This document shows, in pieces, positions 1 through 7,237 of a stretch of DNA of 15,379 nt. Each line of letters opens with the position of its first letter. Within the stretch, counting starts at the first letter, position 1. A program made the position numbers and the translations under genes. The notes beneath the pieces were generated by a model. The model was not told the DNA's origin, searched no databases, and was given only the letters and a program-made list of their open reading frames with translations. This stretch comes from CAIQIA01 sp049317465 (GTDB taxonomy: Bacteria; Cyanobacteriota; Cyanobacteriia; PCC-6307; Cyanobiaceae), in the NCBI GenBank assembly GCA_049317465.1, contig JBMOIF010000053.1, positions 1 to 15,379 on the forward strand, in the 5' to 3' direction.

Positions 1-279
1 CCGGAAGCGCTTCATGGATGGACCCATGTCGGCACTGGCCTGGCTGATGACCAGGGTGGATGGATCCATTCCCATGTTGTGCTCTGCGTTGGCTACGGCC
101 GAGCGGAGCACTTTGGTGATGGGACCTGTCGAGCGGTAGGGCATGAACTCCAGCATGATCAGAGCCTCCCGGTACGAGACACCTCGGATCTGATCGAGGA
201 CCCGCCGGACTTTTGATACAGACCCTCGGACGTAGCGGGCATGTGCAAGGGCCTGGCGTTCGGTGGTTGTTGTGGCCAT
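1..279 (-). CDS. rplV: 50S ribosomal protein L22, N-terminal part (cut by window edge)
   Basis: Ribosomal protein L22 binds 23S rRNA and lines the peptide exit tunnel. The first 93 codons are visible on the minus strand, starting at the ATG whose complement is 277-279; the reading frame is open to base 1, so the C-terminus lies outside the window. The protein begins MATTTTERQALAHARYVRGS and contains the family signature around KVRRVLDQIRG, the AVANAEHN segment and a basic end. It follows rpsS with one base between stop and start, and an AAGGAG Shine-Dalgarno sequence sits inside the rpsS 3' end, so translation is probably coupled. The identification is secure; only the missing end is unknown. 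Confidence 0.95.
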   Translation of the reverse strand, partial: MATTTTERQALAHARYVRGSVSKVRRVLDQIRGVSYREALIMLEFMPYRSTGPITKVLRSAVANAEHNMGMDPSTLVISQASADMGPSMKRFR

Positions 280-280
280 G

Positions 281-556
281 TCAGCGAGCTCCTTTCTTGT
301 CCTTGATGTGGCCCCGGAAGGAGCGTGTGGGCGCGAATTCGCCCAACTTGTGACCCACCATCTGTTCCGTCACGTAGACGGGGACATGGGCCTTGCCGTT
401 ATGGACAGCAATCGTGTGCCCAATCATCAGAGGCAGGATTGTGGATGCCCTTGACCAAGTCTTGATGACTGGCTTCTCCCCGGCGGCATTGTTCTTCTCG
501 AGCTTGCGCAGCAGGCTGTCGGCAACAAAAGGGCCTTTTTTGAGTGATCGTCCCAT
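281..556 (-). CDS. rpsS: 30S ribosomal protein S19
   Basis: S19 binds 16S rRNA with S13 in the head of the small subunit. The 91-residue product has the expected length and begins MGRSLKKGPFVADSLLRKLE. It carries the signature region IGHTIAVHNGKAHVPVYVTE followed by MVGHKLGEFAPTRSFRGH. The start ATG is 35 bases after the rplB stop and the stop is one base before rplV, so it sits in the middle of the rplC-to-rplV operon. Nothing unusual is seen. Confidence 0.97.
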   Translation of the reverse strand: MGRSLKKGPFVADSLLRKLEKNNAAGEKPVIKTWSRASTILPLMIGHTIAVHNGKAHVPVYVTEQMVGHKLGEFAPTRSFRGHIKDKKGAR

Positions 557-591
557 GGTGTTTCAGGAAGTCAGCGTGTTCAGGTGGACCA

Positions 592-1455
592 TCAGGAGTC
601 GCGGCCTCCACGGCTGCGCTTGGATGTCCGCCTCCGCTTGCGGAGAACGAACCGGTTGCTGGGCTTGTTCCTCTTCCGGGTCTTGAGACCCAGGGCCGGC
701 TTGCCCCATGGTGTGACTGGACCCGAGCGTCCAATGGGAGCACGTCCCTCGCCGCCACCATGAGGGTGGTCGCAGGGGTTCATCACGCTGCCGCGCACCT
801 CTGGACGCCGTCCAAGCCAGCGCTTGCGGCCAGCTTTGCCGAGGCTGGTGTTGCGAACTTCGGCATTCCCCACCGCACCAAGGGTGGCGTAGCACTCACG
901 GCGAACCAGTCGCACCTCGGTTGAGGGCAGCTTCAGGGCGACGTAGTCTCCCTCCTTGGCCATCACCTGTGCGCTGGCTCCTGCCGTTCGCACCAACTGA
1001 CCACCACGTCCTGCATAGAGCTCAACATTGTGGACGCTGGAGCCGAGTGGAATGGCCGACAGTGGGAGTGCATTACCGGTCTCGATTGGAGCTTCGGGAC
1101 CTGAAACAACTTTCTGACCCACGGTCAGACCGGCCGGCTGCAGGATGTAGCGCTTTTCTCCGTCGGAGTAATAGAGAAGCGCTAGCCGGGCGTTTCGGTT
1201 GGGGTCGTACTGGATGGCGGCAACGCGAGCAATCACGCCATGCTTGTCACGACGAAAATCGACGAGTCGGTAGACGCGCTTGTGGCCACCACCACGATGT
1301 CGGCAGGTGATCACCCCACGATTGTTGCGGCCCTTGCGGCGATGCCGGGAGACGACGAGACCTTTTTCGGGTTCTCGCCGGGTGATCTCGCTGTAGTCAC
1401 TGACGACCCTCGTACGGGTGCCAGGGGTATAAGGACGGAAGGTGCGGATTCCCAT
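592..1455 (-). CDS. rplB: 50S ribosomal protein L2
   Basis: L2 is a primary 23S rRNA-binding protein close to the peptidyl transferase centre. The product is 287 residues, the usual bacterial and plastid length, and begins MGIRTFRPYTPGTR. The segment HRGGGHKRVYRLVDFRRDK (around 53-71) and the C-terminal NPCDHPHGGGEGRAPIGR are typical; the latter contains the conserved histidine loop. The tail is very basic (RKRRRTSKRSRGG), as expected for an rRNA contact. It starts 12 bases after the rplW stop, with a CTGAGGAGC-type ribosome binding site in that gap. Its place between rplW and rpsS matches the standard S10-type gene order. Confidence 0.97.
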   Translation of the reverse strand: MGIRTFRPYTPGTRTRVVSDYSEITRREPEKGLVVSRHRRKGRNNRGVITCRHRGGGHKRVYRLVDFRRDKHGVIARVAAIQYDPNRNARLALLYYSDGEKRYILQPAGLTVGQKVVSGPEAPIETGNALPLSAIPLGSSVHNVELYAGRGGQLVRTAGASAQVMAKEGDYVALKLPSTEVRLVRRECYATLGAVGNAEVRNTSLGKAGRKRWLGRRPEVRGSVMNPCDHPHGGGEGRAPIGRSGPVTPWGKPALGLKTRKRNKPSNRFVLRKRRRTSKRSRGGRDS

Positions 1456-1467
1456 GACAGATGCTCC

Positions 1468-1770
1468 TCAGGACTCGGGGAAAAGCTGAATGGTGTTGCC
1501 TTCCGCCAGGCGAACAACGGCCTTTTTAACTTGCGCGCGGTGGCCGGCGAACCTGCCAACCCGACGGCTGCGCCGGGGCGGGTTCATTGTGCTGATGCCG
1601 ATGACCTTGACGCTGAACAGCTCTTCGATTGCGGCTTTGATCGTCGGCTTGTCAGCACGAGGATCGACTTCGAAAGTGTACTGATTTAACTCAAGGGCGC
1701 GTGTGGCTTTCTCGGTGATCAGTGGTCTGCGGATCACATCCGCAAGCCTGTTGGTGAATCGCTCAGCCAT
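1468..1770 (-). CDS. rplW: 50S ribosomal protein L23
   Basis: L23 sits at the exit of the peptide tunnel and in bacteria is the docking site for trigger factor and SRP. The 100-residue protein begins MAERFTNRLADVIRRPLITE and has the family pattern ITEKATRALELNQYTFEVD, then KPTIKAAIEELFSVKV and a basic loop RRSRRVGRFAGHR. Its start codon lies 8 bases inside the 3' end of rplD, so the two are probably translationally coupled. Length and sequence are ordinary. Confidence 0.96.
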   Translation of the reverse strand: MAERFTNRLADVIRRPLITEKATRALELNQYTFEVDPRADKPTIKAAIEELFSVKVIGISTMNPPRRSRRVGRFAGHRAQVKKAVVRLAEGNTIQLFPES

Positions 1771-2398
1771 TTCCGTACACCTCCTGGATCTTCACTAGGG
1801 CGTCTTCGCTGATGATTAGCTTCTGGGCGTTCAGCAGGTCAAAGACATTCAGCTGATCGGCGGCGATCAGCTTGAGGTTGGGCAGATTGCGCACCGACAA
1901 GCGAATGCTGTCGGGCAGTTCCGCCAGGATCATCAGGACTCTCTGGCCATCGGCCACTCCCCAACGGCCCAGGGCTGCCACCACATCCTTGGTCTTGGGT
2001 GTGCTGAGCTGATCGGCGAAGGGTTTCACCACGATCAGGTCTTCATGTCGGCTCATCAGCGCCGTACGCAGCGCCAGTCGCCGCTCCTTGCGGTTCATGG
2101 CGATGGAATAGCTGCGTGGCTTGGGACCGAACACAATGCCGCCGCCCGGGCGAAGTGGTGTGCGGATGGACCCCTGGCGGGCCCGGCCGGTCCCCTTCTG
2201 TTTGTAGGGCTTGCGACCGCCGCCCCTCACCTCGGCACGTGTCAGGGTGCTTGCCGTGCCTTGGCGGGCATGGGCGAGCTGACGGACCACGGCGCGGTGG
2301 ACAAGATCGTTGGCAGAGGTTTCGCGGGCGACCGCCAACTCGATGGAAGCTTTGCCGCTTTCCTTGCCTTGCCAGTCGTGCACAGTGCAGTTGACCAT
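1763..2398 (-). CDS. rplD: 50S ribosomal protein L4
   Basis: L4 binds 23S rRNA and extends a loop into the exit tunnel; in E. coli it also represses its own operon, which is not known to hold for cyanobacteria. The 211-residue product begins MVNCTVHDWQGKESGKA and contains the highly conserved tunnel loop RGGGRKPYKQKGTGRARQGS followed by RTPLRPGGGIVFGPKPR. I chose the ATG at 2398 because GAGGGAAG lies just upstream of it and homology begins there; an in-frame GTG at 2413 would add five unconserved residues and overlaps the rplC stop. The gene follows rplC by 11 bases and overlaps rplW by 8. Confidence 0.96.
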   Translation of the reverse strand: MVNCTVHDWQGKESGKASIELAVARETSANDLVHRAVVRQLAHARQGTASTLTRAEVRGGGRKPYKQKGTGRARQGSIRTPLRPGGGIVFGPKPRSYSIAMNRKERRLALRTALMSRHEDLIVVKPFADQLSTPKTKDVVAALGRWGVADGQRVLMILAELPDSIRLSVRNLPNLKLIAADQLNVFDLLNAQKLIISEDALVKIQEVYGNG

Positions 2399-2409
2399 TG
2401 TGTCTTCCC

Positions 2410-3057
2410 TCACTTGGTGACCTTGTCGCCCACCCGCCGGGCGGGTCGGATGCTGAGCAGGGCCCCCGGCTTGCCGGGCACAGACCCCTTGACCACGAGC
2501 AGGTTGTGCTCCTCGTCGACTTTCAGGATCAGCAGACCCTTGGCCGTGATCTGGGATCCCCCATAACGACCGGCCATGCGCTTGCCTGGGAACACCCGTC
2601 CCGGCGTTGTGCCGGCGCCGGTGGAACCAGGCTCGCGGTGGTTCTTCGAACCGTGACTCATCGGTCCGCGGCTGAATCCATGGCGCTTCTGGTAACCGGC
2701 AAAGCCGCGACCCACCGTGTCGCCGCTGATGTCGACCTTCTGGCCCGGTGCGAAGGCGGCCACGGTGACCTCTCCACCCATCTGGAGACCGTCGGTTTCT
2801 CCGACGCGGTACTCCTTGAGGTGGCGGAGGGGCTCGGTTCCCGACTTGCTCAGGTGTCCCCGGGCCGGACGGTTGACGAGTTTGTCGCGGATCTCACCAA
2901 AGCCGACCTGCACAGCGCTGTAGCCGTCGGTGGCCGGTGTCTTGATCTGGGTGATGCGGCATGGGCCGGCCTCGATCACGGTGACCGGGACGGACCTGCC
3001 TTCATCGTCGAAGAACTGGGACATGCCCAGTTTCTTCCCAAGAATGCCGATGGACAT
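2410..3057 (-). CDS. rplC: 50S ribosomal protein L3
   Basis: L3 is an early assembly protein of the large subunit that reaches toward the peptidyl transferase centre. The 215-residue product begins MSIGILGKKLGMSQFFDDEG, the canonical N-terminus, and this fixes the start at the ATG whose complement is 3055-3057; an upstream in-frame extension to 3123 is unconserved. The L3 signature is visible in KRHGFSRGPMSHGSKNHREP and PGRVFPGKRMAGRYG. It is the first gene of the visible operon. No clear Shine-Dalgarno sequence precedes it, and a spacer of 384 bases separates it from the divergent ndhN gene. Confidence 0.96.
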   Translation of the reverse strand: MSIGILGKKLGMSQFFDDEGRSVPVTVIEAGPCRITQIKTPATDGYSAVQVGFGEIRDKLVNRPARGHLSKSGTEPLRHLKEYRVGETDGLQMGGEVTVAAFAPGQKVDISGDTVGRGFAGYQKRHGFSRGPMSHGSKNHREPGSTGAGTTPGRVFPGKRMAGRYGGSQITAKGLLILKVDEEHNLLVVKGSVPGKPGALLSIRPARRVGDKVTK

Positions 3058-3441
3058 TGGGTAGGGAGGCAAGCCAACTGGACAGCCGGTGTGCTCGTGG
3101 GAGCGTCCGGCTCGGGGTGCCACGGGAGACAGATCGTTCGGGGGCCTGGGCCTCCGGTCGAGTCCCTCGGGGAGGGTGCCTGGCTGGGACCTGATGACAC
3201 GTTCCAGGGCCCGTGAAGGACTCCGGTCGGGTCAACGGTTTCCCGGGCTGCGATCTCGACGATCGACAGCACAGGCCAGAGACGACGCCCAGCTTCAGGA
3301 GCGTTGTCCGCATCGTTGGCTGGAGGCCCGGTTGGCGTCGGGCACAGCCTTCGATAACGCAAGCGAAAATTCTATCACGCCAGTGCAGATGCCCATCGCT
3401 GAGGCGTTACTGCCAGACTGCCCCCATCGACTTGCTCAGCC
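3058..3441. other. Divergent intergenic region between rplC and ndhN, probable long rplC leader
   Basis: This is the only gap over 300 bases. I find no convincing gene: the open frames here have no recognisable motif or ribosome binding site. The AT-richest part is 3352-3377, where a TAGAAT -10-like box reads toward rplC. If that is the promoter, the ribosomal operon has a leader of about 300 bases. On the minus strand the leader includes a small hairpin, CCCTC-CCC-GAGGG, in the region complementary to about 3165-3178. The ndhN promoter should also lie here, but I see no clear -35/-10 pair for it. Confidence 0.55.
3369..3374 (-). promoter_or_regulatory. Candidate -10 box of the ribosomal-protein operon
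   Basis: The minus strand reads TGATAGAAT, giving a TAGAAT hexamer in the AT-richest part of the spacer. It fits a sigma-70-type -10, and the same hexamer occurs upstream of recA and of the DUF1815 gene in this window. No good -35 is seen at 16-18 bases, which is common for cyanobacterial promoters that use activators. The start of transcription would be near 3362. This is a motif reading only. Confidence 0.4.
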
Positions 3442-3903
3442 ATGCCCCTGCTGCTCTCCGGCCGTGGCTTCCGTCGCGATCTGGAATCTGTCGGTGCTCT
3501 GGCCCTCTACGCCCCCCTGGAAGGTGGTGCTGAGACCCGGCTGATGCGTCGGCTGCGCGCCGCCGGATATCACACCCAGATCTCGACCTGTCGCGGTCTC
3601 GGGGACCCCGAGTCGTATCTGCTCGGTCTCCATGGCGTTCGTCCGCCGCACCTGGGGCACCAGAGTGTCGGTCGCGATGCGGCCGTGGGTGACGTCCAGC
3701 TTGTGATGCCCCAGCTCGGCCCCGCCATGGCTTCGGGACGGCCGGTGCTGCTCTGGCTGCTAGAAGGGCAGGTGCTGTCGGCGGCTGAACGCCGCAGCCT
3801 TGTGGCCCTCAGCCAGCGCGAGAAACAGCTGCACCTGGTCGTGGAGATGGGTGGTGCCCGCTCCCTCCGCTGGACCCCCCTCGATGACGTCAGCGACGAC
3901 TGA
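3442..3903 (+). CDS. ndhN: NAD(P)H-quinone oxidoreductase subunit N
   Basis: NdhN is a hydrophilic subunit of the photosynthetic NDH-1 complex on thylakoids, specific to cyanobacteria and chloroplasts, used in cyclic electron flow and respiration. The product is 153 residues, the family length, beginning MPLLLSGRGFRRDLE. Family-like stretches are ALYAPLEGGAETRLMRRLRA, the TCRGLGDPESYLLGLHGVRP region and PVLLWLLEGQVLS. There is no signal peptide or membrane segment, consistent with a peripheral arm subunit. The start ATG has no obvious ribosome binding site. Its last 20 bases overlap the start of ldpA, so the two genes are likely co-transcribed and coupled. Confidence 0.92.
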   Translation: MPLLLSGRGFRRDLESVGALALYAPLEGGAETRLMRRLRAAGYHTQISTCRGLGDPESYLLGLHGVRPPHLGHQSVGRDAAVGDVQLVMPQLGPAMASGRPVLLWLLEGQVLSAAERRSLVALSQREKQLHLVVEMGGARSLRWTPLDDVSDD

Positions 3904-4948
3904 TCCCTGGACCGATCCTGACCTGGCCCTGGGTCTGGGCATCTGGCGCAAATGGATCGGTGGCGCCGGCAACCATGACCTCGCTGCCCTTGAGGACCTG
4001 GCCGGACTCACCACCCTCGCTGGCGCCCATTGCCTGGATGTGGCCTTCCATCCGGCAGCCGTTGCTGCTGTCCGCCGCGGCATCACCTGGGCCCTCGGTC
4101 AGGGAGTCCCACGGGAGCCGTGGCTCATGGTGAGCCTCAACGACGGTGAGGATCCTCACTTCCGGAAGGCCTTCTTTGATCCTGCCCTCTGTCCGCCGTC
4201 CTGCCCCCGCCCCTGTGCCCGGGTCTGCCCCGCCCGGGCCATCGGCCTACGCGGCGGCATCCTCGAGGACCGCTGCTACGGCTGCGGCCGTTGCCCGGGG
4301 GCCTGCCCCCTCGGGCTGATCGTTGAGGCCCCCATTGAGTTGGATGCCGATGCGGTGGTCGAGGGGCTGCGGCAGCTGCGTCCCGATGCGGTGGAAATCC
4401 ATACCCGCCAGGGGAGGACCGATGCGTTCGCCCGGCGCCTGGACCAGCTGGCTCGTGCGGGTGTTCCCCTGCGGCGTCTGGCTGTCAGCTGCGCTGAGTC
4501 TCCGCCCCGTCCCGTGGATGGAGTGCCGGCCTTCGGCCCCTACCTCTGGAGCCTGTATGTCCTGATGCGAGCCAGGGGGTGGCGGCCCATCTGGCAGCTC
4601 GACGGACGGCCCATGTCAGGGGACCTGGGCGTTGGCACCGCCCGGGTTGCCGTGGCCCTCCTGCGTCGCTGGCGTGATGGCCTGCCCCCGGGGCCGATCC
4701 AGCTGGCCGGTGGCACCAATGCCGCCACGCTGCCCCTGCTGGCGCGTGAGGGGCTCGCGGGCCCTCCGGCGGCGGGTGGCGTGGCAGGGGTGGCCTATGG
4801 CAGCGGCGCCAGAGCCCTGCTGGTGCCCTGGCTGGAACAGGCCGAGGCGCGGGGCCGGCGGTTGCTCGACTGTCCTGATCTGTGGCCGGTCGCCCTGGAG
4901 CAGCTCGGCAGCCTCTGGAGTGGCCGCTGCCGCGCCCCGGACTGCTAG
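3884..4948 (+). CDS. ldpA: Iron-sulfur clock-input protein LdpA
   Basis: LdpA (light-dependent period) of Synechococcus elongatus is an iron-sulfur protein that senses cellular redox state and modulates the circadian period through the KaiA/CikA input. From the ATG at 3884 the product is 354 residues, close to the known length. Two ferredoxin-like cysteine groups are visible: C103-x3-C107-x3-C111-x3-C115-P and C131-x2-C134-x2-C137-x3-C141-P, enough for two [4Fe-4S] clusters. The rest resembles the LdpA C-terminal domain, with no membrane segment. The start overlaps ndhN by 20 bases; earlier in-frame starts such as 3800 lie deep inside ndhN and add an unconserved tail. Whether it acts on a clock here depends on which kai genes the organism has, which cannot be seen. 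Confidence 0.88.
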   Translation: MTSATTDPWTDPDLALGLGIWRKWIGGAGNHDLAALEDLAGLTTLAGAHCLDVAFHPAAVAAVRRGITWALGQGVPREPWLMVSLNDGEDPHFRKAFFDPALCPPSCPRPCARVCPARAIGLRGGILEDRCYGCGRCPGACPLGLIVEAPIELDADAVVEGLRQLRPDAVEIHTRQGRTDAFARRLDQLARAGVPLRRLAVSCAESPPRPVDGVPAFGPYLWSLYVLMRARGWRPIWQLDGRPMSGDLGVGTARVAVALLRRWRDGLPPGPIQLAGGTNAATLPLLAREGLAGPPAAGGVAGVAYGSGARALLVPWLEQAEARGRRLLDCPDLWPVALEQLGSLWSGRCRAPDC

Positions 4949-4982
4949 ACCCTTGACAGCGCCATCCAGCGGAGGAACCCGC

Positions 4983-6311
4983 GTGTCGGGGGTCTGGGAC
5001 GTCACCATCCGTGAGCACCGCGTCTCGGATGATCTGCAGCGGCTCATCGACTGCCTTCCCCCGCGGCTTCAGGGTGAACTTGCCGCTCTCCGGGAGCAGG
5101 AGACGCTGCTTGAGGTGGTGATGGATCTTGGACGTCAGCCGGAGCTGCGCACCAGCCTCGGCTCCAGGGTCCCTGCCTTGGCGCCCGTGGCCCGCGACGA
5201 CCTGGCCTGGGTCGTGGACCGTCTGGGGGGGTTCGGCCCCGACAACCGGGCCGGCATCGAAGGCACCCTCCACCGCATCAGTGCCCTGCGCAACCGATCA
5301 GGCGCCGTTGTGGGGCTGACCTGTCGGGTGGGCCGTGCGGTGTACGGCACCGTGGCCATGGTGCGCGATCTGCTCGACTCGGGACAGTCGATGCTGCTGC
5401 TCGGCCGCCCAGGGGTCGGCAAGACCACCGCCCTGCGCGAGATCGCCCGGGTCCTGGCCGACGACCTTGACAGGCGGGTGGTGGTGATCGACACGAGCAA
5501 TGAGATCGCCGGTGACGGTGATATCCCTCATCCCGCCATCGGCCGGGCCAGGCGTCTGCAGGTGCCGCGCCCGGGGCTGCAGCACCGGGTCATGATCGAG
5601 GCCGTTGAGAACCACATGCCCGAGGTCATCGTCATCGACGAGATCGGCACCGAGGCGGAGACCCGAGCTGCCCGAACCATCGCTGAGCGTGGGGTGCAGC
5701 TGGTGGCCACGGCCCATGGCAACGAACTGGCCAACCTGCTTCGCAACCCCTCTCTCCAGGACCTGCTCGGGGGCATTGAGACCGTCACGCTCGGCGATGA
5801 GGAGGCCCGTCGGCGGGGCAGCCGCAAGGCTGTGCTGGAGCGGGCTGCCGATCCCACCTTCCCCCTTGCGGTGGAATTGCAGAGCCGCAGCCGCTGGCTG
5901 GTGCATCTGGATGTCGCCGGCAGCGTGGACCGGCTCCTGCGGGGAGAGACCCCGCACCCCGAGGTGAGGGCTGCCACTCGATCAGGCTCCGATCGGCCGG
6001 TGCCGCCGACGCTGCCCCAGCCCAACCCCGGACCTGCTCCCCCGCCGCTCAGCGTCTTCTGTTGCGGCATCTCGCCGCGACTGGTGGATGAGGCGGCCGT
6101 GCGGCTCGGCTCCGACGTGCGTCTGGCCGATGACCCCGAGGGCGCCGATGCGGTGCTGGCGGGACCGCGCCAGCTGGGGCTGCAACCGGAAATCCGACGC
6201 CGTGCCCGTCACGCCGCGGTGCCCATTCATGTGATCAAGGCGGACAGCGGTGACCAGGTGCAACGGGCCCTGGAGCGCCTGCTGCGCCGATGCGGCCTGC
6301 CAGGGGTTTGA
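4983..6311 (+). CDS. SpoIIIAA/Ycf45-like AAA ATPase, without C-terminal R3H domain
   Basis: This 442-residue protein belongs to the Ycf45/SpoIIIAA-type P-loop ATPases found in cyanobacteria and some plastids; its role is unknown. The start is the GTG at 4983, preceded seven bases upstream by GGAGG. The N-terminal domain spans about 15-120. The ATPase core shows Walker A GRPGVGKTT (141-149), Walker B VIVIDE (215-220), then IGTEAETRAARTIAERG and the sensor-like ATAHGNE. After a proline-rich linker (about 339-355) comes a small domain, SVFCCGISPRLVDEAAVRLG onward. Longer cyanobacterial members end in an R3H nucleic-acid-binding domain; I cannot find one here, nor in the sequence before the tRNA. 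The gene begins 34 bases after ldpA and probably shares its transcript. Confidence 0.85.
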   Translation: MSGVWDVTIREHRVSDDLQRLIDCLPPRLQGELAALREQETLLEVVMDLGRQPELRTSLGSRVPALAPVARDDLAWVVDRLGGFGPDNRAGIEGTLHRISALRNRSGAVVGLTCRVGRAVYGTVAMVRDLLDSGQSMLLLGRPGVGKTTALREIARVLADDLDRRVVVIDTSNEIAGDGDIPHPAIGRARRLQVPRPGLQHRVMIEAVENHMPEVIVIDEIGTEAETRAARTIAERGVQLVATAHGNELANLLRNPSLQDLLGGIETVTLGDEEARRRGSRKAVLERAADPTFPLAVELQSRSRWLVHLDVAGSVDRLLRGETPHPEVRAATRSGSDRPVPPTLPQPNPGPAPPPLSVFCCGISPRLVDEAAVRLGSDVRLADDPEGADAVLAGPRQLGLQPEIRRRARHAAVPIHVIKADSGDQVQRALERLLRRCGLPGV

Positions 6312-6344
6312 CGCCTGGCCACACCGTATGGCTTGATAGTGAGC

Positions 6345-6366
6345 GGCAGCGGGAGTTCCCGCCGCC
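6345..6366 (+). terminator. GC-rich hairpin after the ATPase gene
   Basis: GGC-A-GCGGG pairs with CCCGC-C-GCC around an AGTT loop, giving an eight-pair stem with one A-C mismatch, 33 bases after the ATPase stop. No T-tract follows, so it would be a weak intrinsic terminator or an mRNA 3' stabilising structure. It could instead be part of the tRNA-Gln precursor leader if the tRNA promoter lies upstream of it. Confidence 0.4.
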
Positions 6367-6373
6367 CCATCCA

Positions 6374-6391
6374 GAGGATCCCGTGATCCTC
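6374..6391 (+). other. Perfect 7-bp hairpin just upstream of tRNA-Gln
   Basis: GAGGATC and GATCCTC form a perfect seven-pair stem with a CCGT loop. It ends seven bases before the first base of tRNA-Gln. No -10 box is visible between it and the tRNA, so it may lie in the tRNA precursor 5' leader. Confidence 0.5.
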
Positions 6392-6398
6392 CACCCAT

Positions 6399-6470
6399 TG
6401 GGTCGTCGCCAAGCGGTAAGGCAGCGGGTTTTGGTCCCGCCATTCCTAGGTTCGAATCCTAGCGACCCAG
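6399..6470 (+). tRNA. tRNA-Gln (anticodon UUG)
   Basis: The 72-base gene folds as a complete cloverleaf. The acceptor stem TGGGTCG (6399-6405) pairs with CGACCCA (6463-6469) and is followed by discriminator G6470. The anticodon stem GCGGG/CCCGC encloses loop TTTTGGT, with anticodon TTG at 6431-6433, reading CAA and, by wobble, CAG. The T arm is CTAGG-TTCGAAT-CCTAG. No CCA is encoded; TTTTT follows directly, so CCA must be added after processing. In cyanobacteria glutaminyl-tRNA is normally made by the indirect Glu-tRNA(Gln) amidotransferase route. Confidence 0.97.
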
Positions 6471-6485
6471 TTTTTAGCTCCAGCC

Positions 6486-7229
6486 GTGCTCATCTCGGAT
6501 TTCGACGGCGTCATCATCGACGGCATGGACGAGTACTGGTGGTCGGCGCGACGCTGCGCCATCCGCCTGGATCCGCGTCTGGGGACGCTCCCGGAGGCAG
6601 TTCCGCAGCCGTTCCGGATGCTGCGCCCCCACGTGCTCGGGGGCTGGGAGATGCCGCTCCTGGCCGCGTCGATCGGTGGGCTGGGGCCCACCCCTCAGGC
6701 GTTTGCCGCCGCCTACGGTCCCAGCCTGCAGCAGGCCCTCGGGGATCTTGGCTGGGATCGTTCGCGGCTGGAGGCTTCCCTCGACGAGGTCCGGGATGAC
6801 GCCGTACGCACGCAGCGTCAGTCCTGGCTGTCGCTCCACCGTCCCTATCCCTGGATGCTCGGCTTCCTGATGCGACTTCAGGGGGAGGGAATCCCCTGGC
6901 GGGTGCTCACCACCAAAAGCGCGACCTTCACAGCTGAACTGCTGCACAGCCATGGTCTGGAGCCGGAGCAGGTGCATGGCCGTGAGGATGGGCCCAAGCC
7001 GGCCGTGCTGGCCCGTCTGCTGCCCTCGCTGCCCCCGGGGGCTTGCCTGCCTTTTCTGGAGGACCGGCTCGCTTCGCTGGTGGAGGTGCAGCAGCATCCT
7101 GACCTGAAGCCGGTAAGGGGCTTCCTGGCGAGCTGGGGCTACCTGCTGCCCGATGACATCGAACGGGTGCCGGCTTCGATCTCCGTGCTGCACCCCGAGG
7201 ATCTGCTGACCCCCCTGGCCAACTGGTGA
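6486..7229 (+). CDS. HAD-superfamily hydrolase
   Basis: The product of 247 residues is a haloacid-dehalogenase-family hydrolase, probably a phosphatase of unknown substrate. The four HAD motifs can be placed: motif I DFDGV with the nucleophile D5 and acid D7, motif II at T142-T143-K144, motif III lysine K171 in DGPKPAV, and motif IV E192-D193 in FLEDR. The region between 15 and 125 is a helical cap of C1 type. The GTG at 6486 is the only reasonable start because motif I begins at residue 5; it lies 15 bases after tRNA-Gln, and I see no Shine-Dalgarno sequence. Its mRNA may come from tRNA readthrough. The recA promoter begins nine bases after its stop. No substrate can be inferred. Confidence 0.83.
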   Translation: MLISDFDGVIIDGMDEYWWSARRCAIRLDPRLGTLPEAVPQPFRMLRPHVLGGWEMPLLAASIGGLGPTPQAFAAAYGPSLQQALGDLGWDRSRLEASLDEVRDDAVRTQRQSWLSLHRPYPWMLGFLMRLQGEGIPWRVLTTKSATFTAELLHSHGLEPEQVHGREDGPKPAVLARLLPSLPPGACLPFLEDRLASLVEVQQHPDLKPVRGFLASWGYLLPDDIERVPASISVLHPEDLLTPLANW

Positions 7230-7237
7230 CCGGGAGG

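Noticed and set aside
2398..3216. A 272-codon plus-strand frame opposite rplC
   Set aside because: rplC on the other strand is certain, and this frame shows no recognisable protein.
3002..3362. Small minus-strand frames in the rplC upstream region, considered as leader peptides
   Set aside because: They have no ribosome binding site, no recognisable motif, and overlap rplC coding sequence.
4632..4982. N-terminal extension of the AAA ATPase back to 4632
   Set aside because: It lies inside ldpA in another frame and is unconserved in character. A GTG with GGAGG at good spacing at 4983 is a better start.
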